Shown here piece after piece: positions 15,112 through 19,582 of a stretch of DNA of 19,582 nt (its first letter is position 1; every line of letters starts with the position of its first letter). The translations under genes were made by a program, and so were the position numbers. The notes below the pieces were generated by a model. The model saw only the letters and a list, made by a program, of their open reading frames with translations, was not told the DNA's origin and made no database searches. Origin of the DNA: Proteocatella sp049670425 (GTDB lineage: Bacteria; Bacillota; Clostridia; Peptostreptococcales; Filifactoraceae); the NCBI GenBank assembly GCA_049670425.1, contig JBATTG010000069.1, forward strand, positions 1 through 19,582. Reading direction: 5' to 3'.

Positions 15112-15855
15112 ATGAACGTTAAATTAACAATCGAATACATCGGTACAAGCTTTTCAGGATGGCAAAAACAAAAGAAATTTAATACGGTTCAAGCTGAAAT
15201 TGAAAGTGCAATAATGAAAATTACGGGAGAAAAGGCAATATTGATTGCATCTGGAAGAACGGATGCAGGTGTTCATGCATTTGCTCAAGTAGCTAATTTT
15301 CACACTTCTACAAATATACCCGCAATACAACTTAAATATGCATTAAATTCAATTTTACATGATAATATTAAAATTTTAGAAAGCTGCGAAGTGGAAGATT
15401 CGTTTCATTCAAGGTTTGGAGCCAAAAGAAAGACCTATCTGTACAGAATACAGACAGGAGACATAAGAAGATCGTTCGAAAGAAACAGGTCATTTTATGT
15501 AAAAGGAGATTTAAATTTCGAGAAAATGCAAGAAGAGGCAAGCTATATTATTGGTGAACATGATTTTTCAGCCTTCAAATCGGAAGGATCTACGGCTAAA
15601 AATTTCATAAGAACAATATACAGTCTTGAGTTGAGGCAAAATAGAGACATTATTGAAATGGAAATATCTGGTAATGGATTTTTGTATAATATGGTGAGGT
15701 TAATTGCCGGGACTCTTGTTGAAATCGGAAAAGACAGAGAGTACAGTATGAAAGAAATTTTAGATTCAAAATCCAGGACATTTGCAGGCCCAACAGCGCC
15801 GGCAATGGGATTGTTTTTAAAGAATGTAGCGTATGCTATTGACAACAAGGCATAA
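15112..15855 (+). CDS. truA: tRNA pseudouridine(38-40) synthase
   Basis: TruA converts uridines 38, 39 and 40 in the tRNA anticodon arm to pseudouridine. At 247 residues it has the usual length. The N-terminal IEYIGTSFSGWQKQ (8-21) and the catalytic loop SGRTDAGVHA (48-57) with Asp51 are intact. The second half shows KRKTYLYRI, the ISGNGFLYNMVRL strand and the PAMGLFL end segment. The ATG has AAGGAG 8 nt upstream. The truA-rplM-rpsI order is conserved in Firmicutes, though the usual preceding genes (rplQ, ecfA, ecfT) are not here. The last codons carry the -35 of the rplM promoter. Confidence 0.97.
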   Translation: MNVKLTIEYIGTSFSGWQKQKKFNTVQAEIESAIMKITGEKAILIASGRTDAGVHAFAQVANFHTSTNIPAIQLKYALNSILHDNIKILESCEVEDSFHSRFGAKRKTYLYRIQTGDIRRSFERNRSFYVKGDLNFEKMQEEASYIIGEHDFSAFKSEGSTAKNFIRTIYSLELRQNRDIIEMEISGNGFLYNMVRLIAGTLVEIGKDREYSMKEILDSKSRTFAGPTAPAMGLFLKNVAYAIDNKA

Positions 15856-15867
15856 ATACATTATAAT
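15839..15867 (+). promoter_or_regulatory. Perfect consensus promoter of rplM-rpsI
   Basis: TTGACA (15839-15844), 17 bp, TATAAT (15862-15867): all twelve positions match the SigA consensus. The -35 overlaps the end of truA. The start would be near 15874, leaving an ~80-nt leader before rplM. Confidence 0.9.
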
Positions 15868-15873
15868 CTTAAA

Positions 15874-15953
15874 GAATGTATAAAATATGTCCACTGCCCC
15901 GGACTTTATTCATACACTAATAGTTGGTTTATTTGTTTTAAGGAGGAATAAGA
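15874..15953 (+). promoter_or_regulatory. rplM 5' leader, candidate L13 autoregulatory element
   Basis: The leader can form a hairpin with GTCC (15889-15892) and GGAC (15901-15904) closing an 8-nt loop ACTGCCCC. It is extended by ATAAA (15880-15884) with TTTAT (15905-15909), and TGT with ACA further out. A tail then leads to AAGGAGG (15940-15946). Firmicutes rplM genes are known to carry an L13 leader bound by the encoded protein. The position and the C-rich loop agree, but I cannot confirm the family by eye. Confidence 0.5.
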
Positions 15954-16382
15954 ATGAAGTCTTATATTTCTAAACCTGCAGAAGTTACTAGAAATTGGTA
16001 CATCGTCGATGCAGAAGGAAAAACGCTAGGAAGACTTTCAACTGAGATAGCAAATGTCTTAAGAGGAAAGCACAAAGTAACATACACTCCACACGTAGAT
16101 GGAGGAGATTTTGTAGTAGTAGTAAATGCAGAAAAGATTGCAGTAACTGGAAAAAAATTAGATCAAAAAATATACAGACACCATACAGGGTATATCGGTA
16201 ACATGAAGGAAGCTCCTTTGAGAAGAATGTTACAAGAGAAGCCAGGAGAAGTTATTACAGCTTCTGTAAATGGAATGCTGTCAAAGAGCAAATTAAGAGC
16301 TCCTATGATGAAGAGATTTAAGGTGTTCGTTGGACCAGAGCATACTCATGCAGCTCAAAAATTAATAACTTTAGAGGTATAA
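15954..16382 (+). CDS. rplM: 50S ribosomal protein L13
   Basis: L13 is an early-assembly protein of the large subunit, bound to 23S rRNA. The 142 residues match the family throughout: WYIVDAEGKTLGRLSTEIA (17-35), LRGKHKVTYTPHVDGGDFVVV, the GKKLDQKIYRHHTGYIG segment, and GMLSKSKLRAPMMKRFKVF. The ATG has a perfect AAGGAGG 7 nt upstream. It is the first gene of the L13-S9 operon, driven by a perfect consensus promoter inside the end of truA; rpsI follows after 21 nt. Confidence 0.98.
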   Translation: MKSYISKPAEVTRNWYIVDAEGKTLGRLSTEIANVLRGKHKVTYTPHVDGGDFVVVVNAEKIAVTGKKLDQKIYRHHTGYIGNMKEAPLRRMLQEKPGEVITASVNGMLSKSKLRAPMMKRFKVFVGPEHTHAAQKLITLEV

Positions 16383-16403
16383 CTTTAGAAAGGAGAAATT
16401 TTC

Positions 16404-16796
16404 ATGGCTATGGTACAATATTATGGAACTGGAAGAAGAAAAAGCTCTGTTGCAAGAGTAAGACTTTTACCAGGACAAGGAAATATAGTAGTTAACGGTA
16501 GAGATATCGCGGAATATTTTGGATATGAAACACTAAGAAGAGACGTTCGCAGCCCATTACAACTGACAGATACATTAACTAAGTATGACGTTTTTGTAAA
16601 CGTTGACGGTGGTGGATTTACAGGACAATCTGGAGCTATCAGACACGGAATTTCCAGAGCATTACTTAAGGCAGACGCTGAGCTAAGACCAGCTCTTAAA
16701 GCAGCTGGATTCCTTACTAGAGATGCTAGAATGAAGGAAAGAAAGAAATACGGACTTAAAGCAGCAAGAAGAGCTCCACAGTTCTCAAAAAGATAA
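16404..16796 (+). CDS. rpsI: 30S ribosomal protein S9
   Basis: S9 lies in the head of the small subunit, and its basic C-terminal tail reaches the P-site tRNA. The 130-residue protein shows YYGTGRRKSSVARVRL at the start, the GGGFTGQSGAIRHGISRAL core, and the universal end KKYGLKAARRAPQFSKR with the final Lys-Arg. The first ATG (16404) is 8 nt after AAAGGAG; an in-frame ATG at 16410 is also possible. It is the second gene of the L13-S9 operon and is followed by a terminator. Confidence 0.98.
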   Translation: MAMVQYYGTGRRKSSVARVRLLPGQGNIVVNGRDIAEYFGYETLRRDVRSPLQLTDTLTKYDVFVNVDGGGFTGQSGAIRHGISRALLKADAELRPALKAAGFLTRDARMKERKKYGLKAARRAPQFSKR

Positions 16797-16812
16797 TATT
16801 CTTTTTATATAC

Positions 16813-16844
16813 AATCCCCAGAACATCAGTTTTGGGGATTTTTA
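16813..16844 (+). terminator. Intrinsic terminator of rplM-rpsI
   Basis: AATCCCCA (16813-16820) pairs perfectly with TGGGGATT (16833-16840), with a small AAC/GTT pairing inside and T residues after it. Confidence 0.92.
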
Positions 16845-16875
16845 TTATCTAAAAAAATACATAGACTTACAATTG

Positions 16876-16904
16876 TTGAATATTTCAGAATATGGTGTTA
16901 TTAT
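16876..16904 (+). promoter_or_regulatory. Promoter candidate in the rpsI-crt spacer
   Basis: TTGAAT (16876-16881) and TATTAT (16899-16904) are 17 bp apart, and TG-T before the -10 makes it an extended element. It would give a transcript starting near 16911, about 290 nt before the crt start codon. Confidence 0.45.
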
Positions 16905-17062
16905 ATAAGTGTGCCTTAACGAAGTTTAATTGAAGATGGTTCAAGGTTGGAATGTTGTGTTTTGAAATATAACAAAAAAACTTCATAATGAATAAAAAGC
17001 TTCATAATAAAGAAATAGCGTATGAATATATTGGCTGAATGAAATTGAACGAAGCATCATTA

Positions 17063-17144
17063 CATTGGTACATAAGAGATAGATATAAAATTAACCAATG
17101 ACGGAAAAATGTCATGTAAAAGTTTGATAAAAAAATATTTACAT
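17063..17144. repeat. Three abutting inverted repeats at the crt promoter
   Basis: CATTGGT (17063-17069) pairs with ACCAATG (17094-17100). ATGAC (17098-17102) pairs with GTCAT (17111-17115). ATGTAAA (17114-17120) pairs with TTTACAT (17138-17144). The repeats join end to end with 2-3 nt overlaps, and the right arm of the third contains the -35 box of the crt promoter. Confidence 0.6.
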
Positions 17145-17167
17145 TTCTCGGGTTTTGTTGTTATAAT
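17138..17167 (+). promoter_or_regulatory. Promoter of crt
   Basis: TTTACA (17138-17143) is 18 bp from a perfect TATAAT (17162-17167). The start would be near 17174. The RBS AAAGGAG (17181-17187) lies 10 nt before the ATG. Confidence 0.75.
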
Positions 17168-17197
17168 TGAGTAAAATATGAAAGGAGTAACAAAAAC

Positions 17198-17974
17198 ATG
17201 GAAAAATTTGTATTAAAGGAGTATGTAGAAAACGTACTTATAATTAAGGTAAACAAGCCGAGTGCATTGAATGCGCTGAGTAATGACGTCCTTAGCGATA
17301 TTGGGGAGGCGTTTGATGAGGCCGCAGCAGATGAAAATATAAATGTCATTATTTTAACAGGCGAGGGCAAGGCTTTCGTAGCTGGAGCCGACATTGCAGA
17401 AATGAGCACTATGAATGCAACAGAGGGGAAAGCCTTTGGGGAGCATGGCGCAGGAGTTTTTAGAAAAATCGAAACTATGCCAAAGGCAGTCATAGCGGCT
17501 GTAAATGGATTTGCATTAGGAGGCGGTTGTGAACTTGCAATGGCATGTGACATAAGAATAGCATCCGAAAAAGCAAAATTTGGTCAACCAGAAGTTGGAC
17601 TTGGAATAACGCCAGGGTTTTCTGGAACACAAAGAATGTCAAGATTAGTAGGTCTTGGTAAGGCAAAAGAACTTATATTCACAGGGAACATCATAAATGC
17701 CAAGGAAGCGAAAGAAATCGGTCTTGTAAATGCAGTTGTAGAACCAGACAAGTTAATGGATGTCGCTATGGAAATGGCCAAGAAAATAGCTTCAAATGCG
17801 CAAATAGCAGTTAAATACAGTAAAGAAGCCATAGATAAGGGCTATCAGACTGATATAAGCACGGCAATTGATATAGAAGCGAACCTGTTTGGATTATGCT
17901 TTGCGACAGAAGATCAAAAAGAAGGAATGGCTGCATTCTTGGAAAAAAGAAAAGCAGAATTTAAAAGCAAATAA
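17198..17974 (+). CDS. crt: 3-hydroxybutyryl-CoA dehydratase (crotonase)
   Basis: Crt removes water from (S)-3-hydroxybutyryl-CoA to give crotonyl-CoA in the butyrate/butanol pathway. The 258-residue protein belongs to the enoyl-CoA hydratase family. The oxyanion-hole segments are AGADIAEM (62-69) and FALGGGCELAMACD (105-118). The two catalytic glutamates are Glu112 in GGCELA and Glu132 in GQPEVGLGITPGFSGTQR. The order and wording of these motifs closely follow clostridial Crt as I know it, more than fatty-acid-oxidation hydratases. The gene has its own promoter and a 308-bp spacer before hbd. The genes that often follow crt in Clostridium (bcd, etfB, etfA) are not here. Confidence 0.92.
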   Translation: MEKFVLKEYVENVLIIKVNKPSALNALSNDVLSDIGEAFDEAAADENINVIILTGEGKAFVAGADIAEMSTMNATEGKAFGEHGAGVFRKIETMPKAVIAAVNGFALGGGCELAMACDIRIASEKAKFGQPEVGLGITPGFSGTQRMSRLVGLGKAKELIFTGNIINAKEAKEIGLVNAVVEPDKLMDVAMEMAKKIASNAQIAVKYSKEAIDKGYQTDISTAIDIEANLFGLCFATEDQKEGMAAFLEKRKAEFKSK

Positions 17975-18152
17975 GCCAAAATTAAATTCATATGCAATGA
18001 TTAGCAATTGATATTTCATGTTTGATATATAGCTATAAAAATTTGAATTTCAAGATGAATTATAAATTTTTTGTATTGTTTTAAAAATTTCAATCAAATA
18101 TGACGAAAAATTTGAAAAATTTGAAATTGTAAAAATAAAATGAATAAACCTA

Positions 18153-18181
18153 TTGACATATATTTATCAATGTGTGATAAT
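18153..18181 (+). promoter_or_regulatory. Promoter of hbd
   Basis: A consensus -35 TTGACA (18153-18158) is 17 bp from GATAAT (18176-18181). TG-T immediately before the -10 makes it an extended element. The start would be near 18188. Confidence 0.8.
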
Positions 18182-18185
18182 AATC

Positions 18186-18201
18186 TTGGAAATGTTAACA
18201 A
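18186..18201. promoter_or_regulatory. Possible Rex half-operator at the hbd transcription start
   Basis: TTGGAAATGTTAACAA (18186-18201) ends in TTAACAA, which equals one half of the clostridial Rex operator (TTGTTAA-N4-TTAACAA). The other half is degenerate (TTGGAAA) and the spacer is 2 rather than 4 bp. Rex is an NADH-sensing repressor known to act on crt/hbd/thl genes in Clostridium, and the position on the start site would suit repression. Confidence 0.3.
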
Positions 18202-18282
18202 AAATAATTGCTTATTTTATTTGAGATTTAAGTTATGTTAATTTTAATAATTAAAATAATAATACTTATTGGAGGCAAAAAT

Positions 18283-19122
18283 ATGAAGATTTGTGTAGTT
18301 GGAACAGGAACAATGGGCGGAGGAATAGCTCAAACATTTGCTCAGGCAGGTTATGAAGTAATATTTAAAGGTAGATCAGAAGCTTCAATAAACAGAGCTG
18401 TAGCAGTTATAACAAAGTCATTAACTAAGCAAGTTGAAAAAGGTAAGATGGAAGATGCTAAAAAAGTTGAAATCTTGTCAAACATCACTACTGCTCTTAG
18501 TTTTGAAGAATGCAAAGATGCAGACTTATTCATAGAAGCGATAGCAGAGGATATGGCAACTAAAAAATCTACTTTTGAAGATGTTGAAAAGATTGCTAAA
18601 GATAGTGCAATACTGGCTACAAACACATCATCTTTATCTATAACAGAAGTTGCATCAACTACAAGCAGACCAGAAAGAGTTATTGGAATGCACTTCTTCA
18701 ATCCAGTTCCAGCAATGAAGCTTGTGGAAGTAATAAAAGGCCAGATGACTGACCAGGAAATATTCAATAAAGTTTTTGAATTGGCTAAAGCAGTAGGAAA
18801 AGTTCCTGTTGAAGTTGAAGAGGCTCCAGGTTTTGTAGTAAACAGAGTACTAATACCTATGATAAATGAAGCAGTAGGAATACTTGCAGATGGAGTTGCT
18901 AAAAAAGAAGATATAGATGAAGCTATGAAACTTGGAGCAAATCATCCAATGGGACCACTTGCTTTAGGAGATCTTATAGGACTTGATGTATGTCTTGCAA
19001 TTATGGAAGTTCTTTATAATGAGTATAGTGATTCAAAATACAGACCTCATCCATTACTTAGAAAAATGGTAAGAGCTAATCTATTGGGAAGAAAAACTAA
19101 AGTTGGATTCTACAACTACTAA
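18283..19122 (+). CDS. hbd: 3-hydroxybutyryl-CoA dehydrogenase, NADP-type coenzyme site
   Basis: Hbd reduces acetoacetyl-CoA to (S)-3-hydroxybutyryl-CoA. At 279 residues it has the normal clostridial length. The Rossmann loop reads GTGTMGGGIA (7-16). The catalytic set is Ser116-Ser117 in NTSSLSIT, His137 in MHFFNPVPAMKLVEV, Glu149 and Asn187 in GFVVNRVLIPMINEA. The C-terminal domain has GANHPMGPLALGDLIGLD and ends RKTKVGFYNY. At the end of the second beta strand, where NAD enzymes have Asp (LRDI in C. acetobutylicum), it reads FKGRSE, with Gly30-Arg31-Ser32. That pattern usually binds the NADP 2'-phosphate. ATG 18283 follows GGAGG at 7 nt; an upstream in-frame ATG at 18235 lacks an RBS and would add 16 hydrophobic residues. 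It has its own promoter. Confidence 0.95.
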   Translation: MKICVVGTGTMGGGIAQTFAQAGYEVIFKGRSEASINRAVAVITKSLTKQVEKGKMEDAKKVEILSNITTALSFEECKDADLFIEAIAEDMATKKSTFEDVEKIAKDSAILATNTSSLSITEVASTTSRPERVIGMHFFNPVPAMKLVEVIKGQMTDQEIFNKVFELAKAVGKVPVEVEEAPGFVVNRVLIPMINEAVGILADGVAKKEDIDEAMKLGANHPMGPLALGDLIGLDVCLAIMEVLYNEYSDSKYRPHPLLRKMVRANLLGRKTKVGFYNY

Positions 19123-19199
19123 AAATTGACAAAATATTATCTAATAGATAGATGATTGGATATATTTGTATACATGTTATTTTATTAAAAAAAAAAACC

Positions 19200-19229
19200 T
19201 TGACATACTTTAACTCTATATAATATAGT
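19200..19229 (+). promoter_or_regulatory. Promoter in the hbd-thl spacer
   Basis: A consensus -35 TTGACA (19200-19205) is 18 bp from TATAGT (19224-19229). The nearby TATAAT at 19219 is only 13 bp from the -35 and is less likely to be used. The start would be near 19236. Confidence 0.7.
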
Positions 19230-19235
19230 ATAACT

Positions 19236-19372
19236 AACAAATAAACTAGAGCATAAAAGCTCGTAAATTATTGAAAGTTAAGGTTAACGGTGGTATTCAT
19301 TAAAAGCAAACTTAATGGTATTAAAAATGCTACTTATTAACGTTGAATTTTGCTAATAAGTAGCATTTTTTT
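19236..19372 (+). ncRNA. Candidate leader or small RNA upstream of thl
   Basis: Between a good promoter and a strong terminator lie about 135 nt that encode no credible protein. Visible structure: GAGC (19249-19252) with GCTC (19259-19262); CATTAA (19298-19303) with TTAATG (19312-19317) around an 8-nt loop AAGCAAAC; a GGTATT direct repeat flanking that hairpin; and the 17-bp terminator stem. This is either a transcription attenuator or riboswitch controlling thl, or an independent small RNA. No clear antiterminator and no known aptamer core were found by eye, so the class is unassigned. Confidence 0.5.
19323..19372 (+). terminator. Strong intrinsic terminator ahead of thl
   Basis: AAAAATGCTACTTATTA (19323-19339) pairs perfectly over 17 bp with TAATAAGTAGCATTTTT (19354-19370), loop 14 nt, with a run of seven T residues (19366-19372). 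It is 83 nt before the thl start codon and downstream of the spacer's only good promoter. Confidence 0.92.
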
Positions 19373-19455
19373 GATACTATTTGAAAATGATAAAAAACAA
19401 TATACTTAATTTGAAAATATAATTTGAAAACTATTTAGTTTTGGAGGGAGTTTAT

Positions 19456-19582
19456 ATGAGAGAAGTTGTAATAGTAAGTGCTGCAAGAACGGCTGTAGGA
19501 AATTTTGGTGGAGGATTAACACCAATGAGTGCAAGACAATTAGGAGCAGTAGCAGCAAAAGAAGCTATGAAGAGAGCTAAAA
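19456..19582 (+). CDS. thl: Acetyl-CoA C-acetyltransferase (thiolase), N-terminal part
   Basis: The first 42 residues are visible before the window ends. MREVVIVSAARTAVGNFGG is the standard start of type II biosynthetic thiolases, followed by the usual helix with ARQLGAVAAKEAMKRA. The enzyme joins two acetyl-CoA into acetoacetyl-CoA, the substrate of Hbd. The catalytic cysteine and the C-terminal motifs are outside the window. ATG 19456 has GGAGGGAG 5 nt upstream. With crt and hbd it completes the acetyl-CoA to crotonyl-CoA set. A terminator lies 83 nt upstream, so expression needs readthrough or a further promoter; TATAAT at 19418-19423 is possible but lacks a good -35. Confidence 0.9.
   Translation, partial: MREVVIVSAARTAVGNFGGGLTPMSARQLGAVAAKEAMKRAK

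Larger units (their letters stand above)
16845..17197. other. 353-bp noncoding spacer between rpsI and crt
   Basis: No credible gene was found. The spacer holds a possible promoter at 16876-16904, a direct repeat CTTCATAAT at 16981-16989 and 17000-17008, three abutting inverted repeats at 17063-17144 and the crt promoter. A short frame of 16 codons from ATG 16988 ends at TGA 17036. It is followed in the same frame by an ATG and 20 more codons ending at 17101. Neither has a ribosome binding site, so these are listed as a curiosity, not as genes. Confidence 0.6.
17975..18282. other. 308-bp AT-rich spacer between crt and hbd
   Basis: No gene is seen. The spacer is very AT-rich and holds repeated ATTTGAAA-type words. 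These include an inverted pair AATTTCAA (18086-18093) and TTGAAATT (18121-18128) and a short palindrome TTGAATTTCAA in the 18041-18055 region. No GC-rich terminator for crt is found. The hbd promoter occupies 18153-18181, followed by a leader of about 95 nt. Confidence 0.6.

Noticed and set aside
19126..19131. TTGACA directly after hbd as a promoter
   Set aside because: No acceptable -10 at 16-19 bp downstream.
19219..19224. Perfect TATAAT as the -10 of the hbd-thl spacer promoter
   Set aside because: Only 13 bp from the TTGACA; TATAGT at 18 bp fits better.
19236..19320. T-box leader upstream of thl, suggested by GGTGGTA near 19288-19295
   Set aside because: T-box leaders are longer, regulate aminoacyl-tRNA or amino acid genes, and need a Stem I with specifier loop; only ~85 nt precede the terminator and no ACCGCG core is seen.
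19315..19356. 13-codon frame MVLKMLLINVEFC across the terminator stem
   Set aside because: No ribosome binding site, and it lies inside the hairpin; chance frame.

Overview
This AT-rich window carries a dense set of bacterial housekeeping genes, nearly all on the + strand, followed by the start of a butyrate-pathway gene set. The gene neighbourhoods (veg-ispE, tilS-ftsH, coaX-dusB-greA-lysS, truA-rplM-rpsI, crt-hbd-thl), the strong AGGAGG-type ribosome binding sites, the frequent GTG/TTG starts and the T-rich intrinsic terminators point to an anaerobic Firmicute of class Clostridia. A Peptostreptococcaceae-like or related amino-acid- or butyrate-fermenting organism fits, but the species cannot be fixed from the sequence alone.

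Layout. 1-114 is the 3' end of typA with a terminator. 238-624 is veg with two tandem promoters and a terminator. 645-3521 is an ispE-ddl-murI operon that supplies isoprenoid, D-Ala-D-Ala and D-Glu precursors for peptidoglycan. 3528-7526 is a DUF1934 gene, tilS and ftsH; the hpt gene usually found between tilS and ftsH is absent. 7596-8555 is an S58 (DmpA/NylC-type) self-cleaving peptidase. 8585-11101 is a structured leader followed by an ECF transporter S component (probably pantothenate), coaX and dusB. 11084-13279 is greA and lysS. 13335-14938 on the minus strand is an MFS transporter and, upstream of it, a small orphan membrane protein gene, separated by a terminator. 15053-16844 is truA, rplM and rpsI with an L13 leader candidate. 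16845-19582 is crt, hbd and the start of thl, each in its own transcription unit with long noncoding spacers.

How the genes work together. The first half serves translation (typA, tilS, dusB, lysS, truA, rplM, rpsI, greA), envelope precursor supply (ispE, ddl, murI), proteolysis (ftsH) and CoA synthesis (S component plus coaX). The last part makes crotonyl-CoA from acetyl-CoA (Thl, Hbd, Crt). The Hbd coenzyme site looks NADP-type rather than NAD-type.

No complete new system was found. The best leads are noncoding: a roughly 135-nt promoter-to-terminator unit in front of thl (19200-19372), an unclassified ~92-nt structured leader in front of the ECF S gene (8620-8711), three abutting inverted repeats at the crt promoter (17063-17144), and a terminator only ~20 nt before the MFS start codon (14594-14623). 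No tRNA, rRNA, CRISPR array or intact mobile element was seen.
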